Positions 7,838 to 17,758 are shown, counted from the first letter of the stretch. The stretch is DNA of 57,685 nt from Hydrogenophaga sp. (GCF_018780385.1 NZ_JADMJO010000103.1:1-57685); one strand, 5' to 3'. The notes: a model not told the origin generated them from the letters alone. Program-made: numbers and translations.

Positions 7838-9127
7838 ATGAAGCCCAACGACCTGCCCACCACCCCGTCCACCGCCACGCCCTGGACACTGGCGCGCCGC
7901 GCCGAGCGCATGAACCCGTCGGTGATCCGCGAGCTGCTCAAGCTCACCGAGCGCCCGGGCATCATCAGCTTCGCCGGCGGCCTGCCCTCGCCCGACACCT
8001 TCCCCATCGAGGCCATGCGTGAAGCCTGCGACCGCGTGCTGCGCGAGGACGGCCGCAGCGCGCTGCAGTACGCCGCCAGCGAAGGTTACGGCCCGCTGCG
8101 CGAGTGGGTCGCGGCGAGCCTGCCCTGGGCGGTGGACCCGGCCCAGGTGCTCATCACCACCGGCAGCCAGCAGGGCCTGGATCTCGTGGCCAAGGTGCTG
8201 ATCGACAGCGGCAGCCGCGTGCTGGTGGAAACACCGACCTACCTCGGCGCCCTGCAGGCGTTCGCGCCCATGGAACCCAAGATCGAGGGCGTGGCCAGCG
8301 ACGCGGAGGGCGTGGATGTGGACGCCCTGCTGCACCAGCTGGGCGCTGGCGACGACCAGCCCGAGAGCATGGAGCGCCGCCGCCTTCTCACACTCGACCT
8401 CGACCCGGCCAGCAGCCCGCAGGCCGCGCCGCGTTTCCTCTATGTGCTGCCCAACTTCCAGAACCCGACCGGTCGCAGCATGGGCCTGGCCCGGCGCCAG
8501 GCACTGGTGGCCGCTGCCGCGCGCGCGGGCCTGCCGCTGGTGGAAGACAACCCCTACGGAGAACTGTGGTTCGACCAGGCACCGCCCACGCCGCTGACCG
8601 CGCTCAACCCCGAGGGCTGCATCTACCTCGGCTCGTTCTCCAAGATCCTCGCGCCCGGTCTGCGGCTGGGCTTCATGGTGGCGCCCGCGAGCATCTATCC
8701 CAAGCTGCTGCAGGCCAAGCAAGCGGCCGACCTGCACAGCCCCAGCTTCAACCAGCGTGTGGTGGCCGAGGTGCTCAAGGACGGTTTCCTGGATCGTCAT
8801 GTGCCGACCATCCGCGCGCTCTACAAGCGCCAGTGCCAGGCCATGCTCGCCGCGCTGGACAACGAGATGACGGGCCTGGACGTGCAGTGGAACGAGCCCG
8901 ACGGCGGCATGTTCCTCTGGGTGCGTTTGCCCGAGGGCATGAACGCTGTGGAGCTGCTGCCCCACGCGGTGGAGCACGGTGTGGCCTTTGTGCCCGGCAG
9001 CGCCTTCTATGCCGATCACGCCGACCCACGCACCCTGCGCCTGAGCTTCGTCACGGCCAGCGTCGAACAGATCGCGGTCGGCATCGGAGCGTTGGCCAAA
9101 GCCATCCGCGAGCGGCAAGGGGCCTGA
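7838..9127 (+). CDS. PLP-dependent aminotransferase, fold type I (2-aminoadipate/MocR-like subgroup)
   Basis: 429 residues. Family landmarks: IISFAGGLPSPDTFP near residue 45, LQYAASEGYGPLREW, NFQNPTGRSMG, the aspartate/tyrosine pair in VEDNPYGELWF, and the PLP lysine in GSFSKILAPGLRLGF. This subgroup includes 2-aminoadipate and aromatic or branched-chain aminotransferases, often of wide specificity. It lacks the GntR DNA-binding domain carried by the divergent regulator. A Shine-Dalgarno-like ACGGAG lies upstream of the ATG. It is followed after two bases by the GST gene, supporting a single transcript. Confidence 0.86.
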   Translation: MKPNDLPTTPSTATPWTLARRAERMNPSVIRELLKLTERPGIISFAGGLPSPDTFPIEAMREACDRVLREDGRSALQYAASEGYGPLREWVAASLPWAVDPAQVLITTGSQQGLDLVAKVLIDSGSRVLVETPTYLGALQAFAPMEPKIEGVASDAEGVDVDALLHQLGAGDDQPESMERRRLLTLDLDPASSPQAAPRFLYVLPNFQNPTGRSMGLARRQALVAAAARAGLPLVEDNPYGELWFDQAPPTPLTALNPEGCIYLGSFSKILAPGLRLGFMVAPASIYPKLLQAKQAADLHSPSFNQRVVAEVLKDGFLDRHVPTIRALYKRQCQAMLAALDNEMTGLDVQWNEPDGGMFLWVRLPEGMNAVELLPHAVEHGVAFVPGSAFYADHADPRTLRLSFVTASVEQIAVGIGALAKAIRERQGA

Positions 9128-9129
9128 GC

Positions 9130-9744
9130 ATGCTGCACCTGTGGGGCCGTCTGAGTTCAATCAACGTGCGCAAGGTCGTGTTGTGTGCGCAGGTGCTCGG
9201 CATCGACCTGCCGCGAACCGACGCAGGTCTGTCCTACGGCGTCGTGGACACACCCGACTACCGCGCGAACAACCCCAACGGCCTGGTGCCGCTGCTGCAG
9301 GACGGTGATTACACGCTGTGGGAATCCAACGCCATCGTGCGCTACCTGTGTGCACGCGAGGGCAATCTCTACCCATCCGACCTGCAACAACGCTTCAACG
9401 CCGAACGCTGGATGGATTGGCAGCAGACCACGCTCAACCCCGCGGGCAGCCCCGGTTTCAAACAATGGATACGCACCGCGCCCGCTCAGCGCAACGCCGA
9501 GGTGATCGCGCAGTCGGTGGCCGCCACCGAGCCGCTGTTTTCGCTGCTCGACGAACACCTGTCGCGCCAGGCATTCATGGCGGGCGATGCGCTCACCATG
9601 GCCGACTTGCCCGTCGCCTGCGAGGTACACCGCTGGTGGGGCCTGCCGCAACCGCGCCCGGCCTGGCCGAACCTCGAACGCTGGTACGCCGGCTGGCTGG
9701 CGATGCCCGCCAGCCGTGGTGTGCTCGACCTGCCCTTGTCCTGA
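9130..9744 (+). CDS. glutathione S-transferase family protein
   Basis: 204 residues from the ATG at 9130, two bases after the aminotransferase stop. The N-terminal thioredoxin-like domain includes SSINVRKV at the position of the active-site loop, NPNGLVPLL with the cis-proline, and WESNAIVRYL for glutathione gamma-glutamyl binding. The C-terminal helical domain has FMAGDALTMADLPVACEV, the typical N-capping box. Substrate unknown. Its presence inside an amino-acid operon points to conjugation or isomerisation of a reactive intermediate, which is inference. Confidence 0.85.
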   Translation: MLHLWGRLSSINVRKVVLCAQVLGIDLPRTDAGLSYGVVDTPDYRANNPNGLVPLLQDGDYTLWESNAIVRYLCAREGNLYPSDLQQRFNAERWMDWQQTTLNPAGSPGFKQWIRTAPAQRNAEVIAQSVAATEPLFSLLDEHLSRQAFMAGDALTMADLPVACEVHRWWGLPQPRPAWPNLERWYAGWLAMPASRGVLDLPLS

Positions 9745-9757
9745 ACCGGAACCACCC

Positions 9758-10609
9758 ATGATGCAACGCGCATTTCAACAAGTCGACGTGTTCACCGAGA
9801 CGCCCTACCTCGGCAACCCGCTGGCCGTGGTGCTGGATGGCAGCGGCCTGTCCACCGAGGCCATGCAGCAGTTCACCGACTGGACCAACCTCTCGGAATG
9901 CACCTTCGTGCTGCCGCCCACTGCCGAGGCTCAGGCCGCGGGCGCCGATTACCGCGTGCGCATCTTCTGCCCCGGGCGCGAGCTGCCGTTTGCCGGCCAC
10001 CCCACGCTGGGCACCTGCCACGCGTGGTTGAAAGCGGGCGGACAAGCGCGCGGCGAACACGTGGTGCAGGAATGCGGCGTGGGTCTGGTGCGCATCCGGC
10101 GCGACGGGGCCCGGCTGGCTTTTGCGGCACCGCCCTTGCGCCGCAGTGGCCCCCTGGATGATGCCGACGTGGCAGTGATCGCGCGCGGCCTGGGCCTCTC
10201 ACGCGAGGACATCGTGGCGCACTCGTGGTGCGAAAACGGCCCACCCTGGCGCGGCGTGATGCTGCGCACGGCGGCGCAGGTGCTGGCCGTGCGGCCCAAC
10301 GCAGCCGTGCTCGCCGGGCTGGACGTCGGGGTGGTCGGCCCGCAGCCCACGGGATCGGACACGGCGTTTGAAGTGCGCGCCTTCTTCCACACCCACGAGA
10401 CATTGAGTGAAGACCCGGTGACCGGCAGCCTGAACGCTGCCGTGGCGCAGTGGCTCATCGGCGCGGGTCTGGCGCCCGATCGCTACGTGGCCGCGCAAGG
10501 CACGGCGATGGGGCGCGCCGGGCGTGTGCACATCGAGCGCGATGCCGGCGGCACCATCTGGGTCGGCGGCGCATCGGTCACCTGCATCAGCGGTCAGGTC
10601 ACGGTGTGA
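9758..10609 (+). CDS. PhzF family isomerase-like protein
   Basis: 283 residues from the ATG at 9758 (the next codon is also ATG). PhzF-fold proteins resemble diaminopimelate epimerase. Landmarks are [16 protein letters not shown] at the N-terminus, the putative catalytic Glu in TNLSECTFV (near 45), [15 protein letters not shown], and the C-terminal [16 protein letters not shown]. The family catalyses proton transfers on small acids; most members have no assigned substrate. The stop overlaps the GTG of the next gene (GTGA), so translation is coupled. Confidence 0.87.
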   Translation: MMQRAFQQVDVFTETPYLGNPLAVVLDGSGLSTEAMQQFTDWTNLSECTFVLPPTAEAQAAGADYRVRIFCPGRELPFAGHPTLGTCHAWLKAGGQARGEHVVQECGVGLVRIRRDGARLAFAAPPLRRSGPLDDADVAVIARGLGLSREDIVAHSWCENGPPWRGVMLRTAAQVLAVRPNAAVLAGLDVGVVGPQPTGSDTAFEVRAFFHTHETLSEDPVTGSLNAAVAQWLIGAGLAPDRYVAAQGTAMGRAGRVHIERDAGGTIWVGGASVTCISGQVTV

Positions 10610-11292
10610 CGCCCCGCATCGACCACCTGGTGGTGGCCGCTCGCACGCTCGACGAAGGCGTGAGCTGGTGCGAAGCCACGCTGGGTGTGACGCCCGGCCC
10701 GGGTGGTGAGCACCCGCTGTACGGCACACACAACCGGCTGCTCAGGCTGGAGAGCGGCACCACGCCGCCCGCCTACCTTGAAATCATCGCCATCAACCCG
10801 CGCGCCACCCCCACCCAGGGCGCTGGCCGGCACCGCTGGTACGACCTGGACGATCCGGCCATGCAGGCGCGGCTGGCGCAGCACGGGCCTCAGCTGGTGC
10901 ACTGGGTCGCGAGCGTGCCCGACATCAGCGCCGCGGTGCAGGCCCTGCAAGCCATCGGCATCCAGCGCGGGCCGGTCATCACCGCTTCGCGCCAGACGCC
11001 GCAGGGCTTGCTGCAGTGGCGCATCAGCGTGCGCGACGACGGCCAGCGGCTGTACAACGGCGCGATGCCCACGCTGATCCAGTGGGGCGAGGTGCACCCA
11101 GCGCAGCAGATGCCGGTGAGCGGCCTGGCCTTGCGACAGCTGCGGCTGCGCCACGCCGGCGCCGCCGGTCTGCGCGCCGCGCTGCAAGCCCTGGGTCTGG
11201 AGGGCGTGCACGTGAACGATGGACCCGCCGGACTCGCGGCCGAACTCGACACCCCGGCCCGTGGCCGCATCACCTTGCTCTCACCTCCATGA
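10606..11292 (+). CDS. VOC/glyoxalase-like domain protein
   Basis: 228 residues from a GTG start that overlaps the phzF-like stop by four bases; no ATG gives a better start. It begins with [24 protein letters not shown] and continues with [22 protein letters not shown], the pattern of the Glyoxalase_3-like group in the vicinal oxygen chelate superfamily. Conserved His and Glu residues could bind a metal. Function unknown; co-translation with neighbours ties it to the same pathway. It overlaps the next gene by four bases (ATGA). Confidence 0.75.
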   Translation: MTPRIDHLVVAARTLDEGVSWCEATLGVTPGPGGEHPLYGTHNRLLRLESGTTPPAYLEIIAINPRATPTQGAGRHRWYDLDDPAMQARLAQHGPQLVHWVASVPDISAAVQALQAIGIQRGPVITASRQTPQGLLQWRISVRDDGQRLYNGAMPTLIQWGEVHPAQQMPVSGLALRQLRLRHAGAAGLRAALQALGLEGVHVNDGPAGLAAELDTPARGRITLLSPP

Positions 11293-12266
11293 ACGCCACC
11301 CTGCCCACCCTCGCCGACATCGAAGCCGCTGCCGAGGTGGTCTACCGCTCGTTCCAGGCCACGCCGCAATACCGTTGGGCCACGCTGAGCGCGCGCCTGG
11401 GGACCGACTGCTGGGTCAAGCACGAGAACCACACGCCGGTGGGCGCATTCAAGATCCGCGGCGGCCTCACCTACTTCGACCAGCTCAAGCAGCGCGGCAC
11501 ACTGCCCCGCGAGGTGATGAGCGCCACGCGCGGCAACCACGGCCAGAGCATCGGCTGGGCAGCGCGCATGCACGGCGTGGCCTGCAGCATCGTCGTGCCG
11601 CGCGGCAACTCGGTGGAGAAAAACGCCGCCATGCGAGCGCTGGGCGCCACACTGATCGAACACGGCGACGACTTCCAGGAAAGCCGCGAACACGCGATCG
11701 CACTCGCCGACGAGCGCAGCGCGCACATGGTGCCGAGTTTTCACGCCGACCTGCTGCGCGGTGTGAGCACCGCCTGGTGGGAGTTCTTTCGCGCCGTGCC
11801 GCAGATGGACGTGGTCTATGTGCCGGTGGGCCAGGGTTCGGGCGCGTGTTCGGCCATCGCCGCCAAGCTCGCGCTGGACCACCCGGTGCGCATCGTGGGC
11901 GTGGTCAGCTCCCACGCCACGACCTACGCCGACTCGCTGGCCGCGGGCCGCGTGGTGGCCTCACCCGTGACCACCGTGCTGGCCGACGGCATGGCCTGCC
12001 GCGTGGCCGACCAGGCCGCGCTCGACGTGCTCGCACCGCACCTCGATCACGTCGTGCAGGTGAGCGACACCGAGGTGGCCGAGGCCATGCGCATGCTGTT
12101 TGCCGACACGCACAACGTGGCCGAAGGCGCTGGCGCGGCCAGCTTTGCGGCGGCGTGGCAGGAGCGCGATGCGCTCAAGGGTCAGGTGGTGGGCACCACG
12201 CTGTGCGGTGGCAATGTGGACAGCGCGACGCTGGCCCGCGTGCTCAACAGTTCAAACGGGTTCTGA
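11289..12266 (+). CDS. threonine/serine dehydratase-like PLP enzyme (fold type II)
   Basis: 325 residues. The PLP lysine sits in HTPVGAFKIRGG (near 55), followed by SATRGNHGQSIGWAARMHG and the phosphate-binding glycine loop PVGQGSGACSA. There is no C-terminal ACT domain, so it belongs with catabolic dehydratases, ectoine-utilisation-type EutB or hydroxyaspartate ammonia-lyase relatives rather than the feedback-controlled IlvA. It probably deaminates a beta-hydroxy amino acid. It is the last gene of the seven-gene run, and its 3' end overlaps the convergent hybrid kinase gene by 15 bases. Confidence 0.84.
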   Translation: MNATLPTLADIEAAAEVVYRSFQATPQYRWATLSARLGTDCWVKHENHTPVGAFKIRGGLTYFDQLKQRGTLPREVMSATRGNHGQSIGWAARMHGVACSIVVPRGNSVEKNAAMRALGATLIEHGDDFQESREHAIALADERSAHMVPSFHADLLRGVSTAWWEFFRAVPQMDVVYVPVGQGSGACSAIAAKLALDHPVRIVGVVSSHATTYADSLAAGRVVASPVTTVLADGMACRVADQAALDVLAPHLDHVVQVSDTEVAEAMRMLFADTHNVAEGAGAASFAAAWQERDALKGQVVGTTLCGGNVDSATLARVLNSSNGF

Positions 12267-14612
12267 GCGAACCAGGCGCGCCACCACTTCACAGAAGGCC
12301 TCGACCGCATCGGTCTTGAACACCACCTCGCGCACCCCGGCGGCCTTGGATTCGACCTGCAGCTCGTCGGTGATGTAGCCCGAGGCCACGGCCACGGGCA
12401 GTTGCGGGTTGATCTCCAGCACCGCCTTGGCCACTTCCAGACCCGACATGCCGGGCATGTTGAAGTCGGTCAGCAGCAACTGGAAACCCGTGGGCGACGC
12501 CCGCACCGCGTCGATGGCCTGCGTCTGCGAGGTGAACGCCGTGACGCGGTAGCCCCTGCGCTCAAGCAAGCGGCGCACGAGAAACACCAACGTATCGTCG
12601 TCGTCAAGGTAGAGGATGTGGGGAGGAACCGCAGAAGGGTCGTCGGCCATGGCTGGGTCGGGTGTGGTGCTTGGAACGGGCTGGGGGGATGGTGGGGTGA
12701 AAGCCATTGTGACGGGTTCGGGCGAGGTCAGGGCATGGGTGGTTTCACCATGGCACTCGGGCTCGTCGCGGGCAGCGGGGAAAAACAGGGTGAACGTGGT
12801 GCCCCCACCGGATTCGGTGTCGACCTCGATCGCGCCTCCGTGCACCTGCACGATACCCAGCACCACCGGCAGGCCCAGACCCGTACCCCTGCCCACCGCC
12901 TTGGTGGTGAAAAAGGGCTCGAAGATCCGGTTGCGCACAGCCTCGGTCATGCCGCTGCCGTTGTCCGTCACGCGCAATCGCACGGCACCCACTTCGAGCT
13001 GGGCGCAGGTCCGGGCGAGCTCGGCGGGCAACAACGCGGAGGTGTGGGGCAGCTCGTCGATGCGGCATTCGATGCGTCCGGCCCGACCGTCCAGCGCATG
13101 AATGGCGTTGGTGCACAGGTTGACGACCACCTGCCCGATCTGGGTCGCGTCGGCTTCGATGGACAAGGTCTCGGGTATGCACGACTGCACCAGCTCCACG
13201 TGGGGCGGCAAGGCCCCACGCAACAGGGTGCACGAGTCGGCCAGCACGGTGCACACGTTGACCCGTGTGCGCTCCACCGGCTGCTGGCGGCTGAACGCGA
13301 GGATCTGGCGCACCAGTTCTCGCCCGCGGCGCGCGGCGGTGCTGATCTCGTGCAGGCTCTCGCGCGAGGCGGCCTCGGGTGGCAGGTCCTGCCGCGCCAG
13401 ATCGGCGTTGCCCAGGATGGCGGCCAGGATGTTGTTGAAGTCGTGCGCCACGCCCCCGGCCAGCGTACCGAGGGCTTCCATCTTCTGGGACTGCGCCAGC
13501 TGCGCCTGCAGGTGCTTTTGCTGGGCCTGAGCGTTCTTCAGTGAGGTGATGTCGATGAAGGTCAGAACCACGTGGCGCAAACCGCCCTGCGCGTTGTTCT
13601 CGGGATAGGCATTGCACAGCGCCCAGTGCACGCCCTCGCCCGCCGCCTGCGGCATGCCGATCACCACGCTGCGCACCGGCTGGCCCGTGGCCAGCACGCG
13701 CTCGAACGGCATTTCGTGCCGGCGCATCGGCTGGCCGTCTTCCCTCAGCATCTGCCAGCCTTCCGCCGAAGGTTCGGCCAGGGCTGGGTTCGCACCCCCG
13801 TCGCTCCAGCCCAGAAAGCGCCGGGCGGCGGTGTTGATGCTGGACAAGGTGTGGTCGGGCCGAAACACCATCACGCCCGCGCTGAGGTTGTCGATCAAGG
13901 CGCGCGAGTCGGCCTCCCGCTGCTGAAGCCCCTGGCGCGCCTTGTCGCCATCCAGGCGCAGGCGGTAGGACACCAGCGCGCCGTACAACACCACCCGCAG
14001 CAGCTTTGTGAGCAGGAAGAAGAAGAGGAACGGCGGCGTCATGGCGTCCTGGGGCACGCCAAGCACCTGCAAGGTGACGGCAAAGGCCACCATGCCGCAG
14101 AGCTCGATGGCCGTGAGCGCATTGAGCGCCTGCATCTCGGGCACGCGGCGCTGCGGGTCGGCGCGCCGGATTTCGAAGTACGAGCACGCCGCGATCAGGA
14201 TGATCGACGTGGTGAACACCGCCTGCCGAACGACCTGACGCTCCAACTCGATCAGGAAAAAGAGCGTTACACAGAAAAACACCAGGGTGCCGGTGAGGAT
14301 GGGCAGCAGCGGTCGAGACTTGCCGACGTAGCTCCGGAACCCGAGCCAGCTGCACAACGCGCTGACCATCAGCGCGGTGTTGCCCACGGGAAAGGTCACC
14401 GCATCGGGCAAGGCGCCGCGCGACCACAGCATCACCGAGCCCAGGATGCCCAACACGGCGGACAGCGACCACCACCCCGGGCCACCGATGGCGGGATAAC
14501 GACGCATCTGGGCCCAGAAGGCCAGTGCAATCAGGAAGTCGACGCCCACCCGCAAGGCCAGCAGGGTCGGCAGGTCAAGAGTCATGGGAGGGGAACAAGG
14601 CCAACATTGCAT
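12252..14612 (-). CDS. membrane-bound hybrid sensor histidine kinase with C-terminal receiver
   Basis: 786 residues from ATG 14612; ATG at 14585 (MTLDLPTLL) is an equally good start. Residues 10-215 hold about seven hydrophobic helices, an integral-membrane sensor. A PAS domain follows (about 235-360, ALIDNLSAGVMVF), then HisKA with His390 in GGVAHDFNNIL, HATPase (NGSGM, GRGTGLGLPVV) and, after a proline-rich linker, a receiver domain (about 668-786) with LYLDDDDTL and the acceptor Asp in LLLTDFNMPGMSG. The HDFNN H-box puts it in the group whose attached receiver is often a phosphate sink. No cognate regulator lies next to it. Confidence 0.86.
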   Translation of the reverse strand: MQCWPCSPPMTLDLPTLLALRVGVDFLIALAFWAQMRRYPAIGGPGWWSLSAVLGILGSVMLWSRGALPDAVTFPVGNTALMVSALCSWLGFRSYVGKSRPLLPILTGTLVFFCVTLFFLIELERQVVRQAVFTTSIILIAACSYFEIRRADPQRRVPEMQALNALTAIELCGMVAFAVTLQVLGVPQDAMTPPFLFFFLLTKLLRVVLYGALVSYRLRLDGDKARQGLQQREADSRALIDNLSAGVMVFRPDHTLSSINTAARRFLGWSDGGANPALAEPSAEGWQMLREDGQPMRRHEMPFERVLATGQPVRSVVIGMPQAAGEGVHWALCNAYPENNAQGGLRHVVLTFIDITSLKNAQAQQKHLQAQLAQSQKMEALGTLAGGVAHDFNNILAAILGNADLARQDLPPEAASRESLHEISTAARRGRELVRQILAFSRQQPVERTRVNVCTVLADSCTLLRGALPPHVELVQSCIPETLSIEADATQIGQVVVNLCTNAIHALDGRAGRIECRIDELPHTSALLPAELARTCAQLEVGAVRLRVTDNGSGMTEAVRNRIFEPFFTTKAVGRGTGLGLPVVLGIVQVHGGAIEVDTESGGGTTFTLFFPAARDEPECHGETTHALTSPEPVTMAFTPPSPQPVPSTTPDPAMADDPSAVPPHILYLDDDDTLVFLVRRLLERRGYRVTAFTSQTQAIDAVRASPTGFQLLLTDFNMPGMSGLEVAKAVLEINPQLPVAVASGYITDELQVESKAAGVREVVFKTDAVEAFCEVVARLVRSEPV

Positions 14613-14775
14613 TTATTGAAGCACAGCGGGTCCGGGTCATCGGCTGGATAAACACCCCAAAGGCCCCGGTGTTCGGCGCAACGGTCGGCAACAGCGCCAG
14701 GCAGACGCCTCTGCGACTCTGCTAGGCACCCGCAGTCGCTGCCGGGACAAAGCACCGCTGGGGCGCGGACCCAGA

Positions 14776-15468
14776 ATGCCCTTTATGGGAACGCTCTACC
14801 TTGTGCGCCACGGCCAGGCCTCGTTTGGTGCAGACGACTACGACCAGCTCAGCGAGATGGGCCACCGACAGAGCCACCGGCTGGGTGAGTACTGGGCAGA
14901 ACGCGGCGTGGTCTTCGATGCCGTCATCACGGGCACGCTCAAGCGCCACGCCCAGACCTGGGCCGGCATCGCCGAGGGAGCGAAGCTGAGCCACGAGGCC
15001 CTGGCATGGCCGGGTCTCAACGAGTACGACAGCGAGGCCGTGATCCGAGCGATCCACCCGCATCCGCTGGAGAAGCCACGGTCGGCCGAAGAAGCGCCCG
15101 AGCTCTACCGCCACCATTTCCGCCTGCTGCGCGACGGCCTGACCCAATGGATGGCCGGCACCGTGAGCCCGCAGGGCATGCCGACCTACATCGATTTCGT
15201 GCACGGCGTCAGCAGCGCGCTGGACCACGTGCGGGCGAAGCACCATGGGCAGAACGTGTTGTTGGTGTCCAGCGGCGGGCCGATCTCCACCGCCGTGGGC
15301 CAGGTGCTGGGCCTGAGCCCGGAGGCCACGATCGAGCTGAACCTGCGCATCCGCAACAGCGCGGTGACCGAATTCCAGTTCAACCCCAAGCGGCATACGC
15401 TGCTGACCTACAACACGCTGCCGCACCTGGATCACCAGGAATTCAAAGGTTGGGTGACTTACGCCTGA
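14776..15468 (+). CDS. histidine phosphatase superfamily protein (phosphoglycerate-mutase-like)
   Basis: 230 residues (ATG at 14785 also possible, giving MGTLYLVRHG). The catalytic phospho-His is in LVRHGQASFG, with the supporting arginine in GTLKRHAQTW. The usual second active-site His of the VSHGG motif is replaced by Ser (LLVSSGGPIS), a variation seen in a subgroup, so activity should not be assumed. Substrate unknown. It lies nine bases from the convergent creatininase-family gene. Confidence 0.83.
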   Translation: MPFMGTLYLVRHGQASFGADDYDQLSEMGHRQSHRLGEYWAERGVVFDAVITGTLKRHAQTWAGIAEGAKLSHEALAWPGLNEYDSEAVIRAIHPHPLEKPRSAEEAPELYRHHFRLLRDGLTQWMAGTVSPQGMPTYIDFVHGVSSALDHVRAKHHGQNVLLVSSGGPISTAVGQVLGLSPEATIELNLRIRNSAVTEFQFNPKRHTLLTYNTLPHLDHQEFKGWVTYA

Positions 15469-15477
15469 GCCGGTGTT

Positions 15478-16320
15478 TCAGGTCTTCGGATGGAACGCCG
15501 TCAACTCCGTCAGCGTGTCGCTCGGCAATCGGTCAATCTCGCTCAGCAGACGCGCCAAGGCACGCCCAGCCGCTTCCAGCACCGCACGGCCCTTGTCCGC
15601 CGTCGCCGCCGTCGCATTGCCCACCGCGCCGTGCGCGTTGTAGTCCTGCATCTGCCAGCCCAGCTTGGCGCTCTTGCCGTTGCCCAGGATGCTGAACTGC
15701 CCGGCGCGCTCCTGTGACTTGGAGGCAAAGTTGGCGGCGTGTTGCATGCGGACCGTCTTGGGTGAAAGCGCCAGCATGAGCGAGGTTTCAATCTCCCCAC
15801 CGTGGATGCCGAAACGGTGTTCCTCGCTGCTGAACATCGCGTTCAGGTCGTGGCCGTCCGCATCCAGCAGCGGCAGGTTGAACCAGTTCACGCTGTAGAT
15901 CAGCATGCCCAGCCGGGCGCGCAGGTCACGCGCCACCACGTCCATCAGGCCCACCTGTCCACCGTGCGCGTTGAAGAGCACCAGCTTCTTCACACCACTG
16001 GCTGCCACGCATTCGCCGATTTCGGTCCACAGGCGCAGCACCGTCTCGGCTTTCAGCGTGAGCGTGCCGGCAAAGCGTGTGTGTTCGGGCGAGTAGCCCA
16101 CGGCCTGCGTGGGCAGAAACAGCGCGGGCAGGTCGGGCGGGATGTGCGGAATGCTCGCTGCGATCACGCCGTTGGCGATGTCGGTGTCCACCGACAGCGG
16201 CAGGTGCGGGCCGTGCTGCTCGATCGCGGCCACGGGCAGCACGGCGATGGTGCGGGCCAGGTCCAGCGAGGCGAAGTCGGCGGTGGTGAGGTCGGACCAG
16301 TGGCGCGGGGGGCTTGTCAT
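15478..16320 (-). CDS. creatininase family amidohydrolase
   Basis: 280 residues. The family metal ligands are visible: Glu and His in IEQHGPHLP, Asp in SVDTDIANGV, His in FNAHGGQVGL and the C-terminal Glu in HGGEIETSLML. Creatininase-fold enzymes hydrolyse cyclic amides such as creatininine or formamidopyrimidines; most homologues have unknown substrates. The start overlaps the stop of the upstream methyltransferase by four bases (ATGA), so the two are co-translated although their functions have no obvious link. Confidence 0.85.
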   Translation of the reverse strand: MTSPPRHWSDLTTADFASLDLARTIAVLPVAAIEQHGPHLPLSVDTDIANGVIAASIPHIPPDLPALFLPTQAVGYSPEHTRFAGTLTLKAETVLRLWTEIGECVAASGVKKLVLFNAHGGQVGLMDVVARDLRARLGMLIYSVNWFNLPLLDADGHDLNAMFSSEEHRFGIHGGEIETSLMLALSPKTVRMQHAANFASKSQERAGQFSILGNGKSAKLGWQMQDYNAHGAVGNATAATADKGRAVLEAAGRALARLLSEIDRLPSDTLTELTAFHPKT

Positions 16321-17567
16321 GCGCCGATCTTACGGTCGGCATACATCCAGTGGCGCGACCAGGGCAACTCGGTGGCCGGCTGCCCGGCCGCACGACACAG
16401 CACCTGGTAGATCGCCACCTCGTCGTGCTCGAACGCCCAAGCGCAGCCGGCCAGGTAGATGCGCCAGATGCGCCAGCGCTTCTCGTCCACCAGCGGCTTG
16501 ATTTGCGCCGTGTTCGCCTCGAAGGCCTCGCTCCAGAGCTGCGTGGTGCGCATGTAATGGCGGCGCAGGTTTTCCACATCGAAGGCTTCCAGCCCACCCT
16601 CCTGCAGGGTGCGCAAGACGGTGCTGATGTGCGGCACCTCGCCGCGCGGGAACACGTAGCGGTCAATGAAATGGCCACCGCCGTGACGCGTCTCACCGTC
16701 ATAGGCATCGGTGCTGGTGATGCCGTGGTTCATGGCCCAGCCGTCGGGCTTGAGCAGCGAGCGGATGCGGGTGAAGTAGGGCACGAGATGGTCAAGGCCC
16801 ACATGCTCGAACATGCCCACGCTGGTGATGCGATCGAACGGTCCATCCTGCACGTCGCGGTAGTCCTGCAGGCGGATGTCGATGCGGTCCTGCAGCCCGG
16901 CCGCGCGCACACGCTCGCGCGCCAGATCGCACTGGTTCTGCGACAGCGTGACGCCCACGCACTGCGCGCCGAATTTCTCGGCCGCGCGCAGCACCAGCGC
17001 ACCCCATCCACAGCCGATGTCGAGCAGGCGCTGTCCCGGCTGCAGGCGGATCTTGTTCAGGATGTGATCGATCTTCTGGACCTGCGCCTGATCCAGCGTT
17101 TCGTCGCCTTGCTCGAAATAGCCGCACGAATACACCATGCCTTCGCCCAGCCACTGGGCGTAGAAGTCGTTGGACACGTCGTAGTGGTACTGGATGGCCT
17201 CGCTGTCGCTCTCGCGCGTGTGGCCGAAACGCCGGCGCAGGCGGCCCAGCAGCCCACCCTCGGGTTGCGCGTGTTCGGCCAGTCCGTGCGCCACGGCCAG
17301 GATGTCCGGCACCGAGCCTTCCACGTCGATCAGCCCTTCCACATAGGCCTGGCCGAGTGTGTCCAGCCCCGGGTCGATCAGCAGCGGCAGGGCGGAGGCG
17401 TCGCGCACGCGTATCTCCACCTGCGGTTGCTCAAAATCGCCCAGCGCCAATGACGAGGCACCCCGCTCGCCCCAACTCAGGCGAACCGGCAGGTTCACCC
17501 GTGTTTTCATGCGCTGCGCCCAAGGCACCAATGCGCGCTCCACAATCGATCCCATGTGCACCCCCAT
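16317..17567 (-). CDS. cfa: cyclopropane-fatty-acyl-phospholipid synthase family methyltransferase
   Basis: 416 residues; a downstream in-frame ATG at 17555 has a G-rich stretch at Shine-Dalgarno distance and could be the true start. Features: N-terminal lipid-binding region, YHYDVSNDFYAQWLG, the SAM-binding DIGCGWGAL (about 195), GVTLSQNQ, and the EHVG active-site segment. Related enzymes add a methylene bridge to unsaturated phospholipid acyl chains. Length and motifs fit the Cfa family, but paralogues with unknown lipid substrates are common in this group, so the symbol is tentative. Confidence 0.8.
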   Translation of the reverse strand: MGVHMGSIVERALVPWAQRMKTRVNLPVRLSWGERGASSLALGDFEQPQVEIRVRDASALPLLIDPGLDTLGQAYVEGLIDVEGSVPDILAVAHGLAEHAQPEGGLLGRLRRRFGHTRESDSEAIQYHYDVSNDFYAQWLGEGMVYSCGYFEQGDETLDQAQVQKIDHILNKIRLQPGQRLLDIGCGWGALVLRAAEKFGAQCVGVTLSQNQCDLARERVRAAGLQDRIDIRLQDYRDVQDGPFDRITSVGMFEHVGLDHLVPYFTRIRSLLKPDGWAMNHGITSTDAYDGETRHGGGHFIDRYVFPRGEVPHISTVLRTLQEGGLEAFDVENLRRHYMRTTQLWSEAFEANTAQIKPLVDEKRWRIWRIYLAGCAWAFEHDEVAIYQVLCRAAGQPATELPWSRHWMYADRKIGA

Positions 17568-17758
17568 GTGAGGCAGACCTGCTCCCCGAACCCGGTTGTA
17601 ACCAATCGGGGAGAAGCTGTGAAGGGCCCTCGCGATCTGAAGGACAGAAAACAGCGTTGACTTATATTCAAAAATCCGTCTCGCACGGGCTGCCCGAGGA
17701 ACTTGGGCGGGCCTCGCCGCTCACACCCTTCGCCCCTCCTTGTCCACGCCCGATCCCG

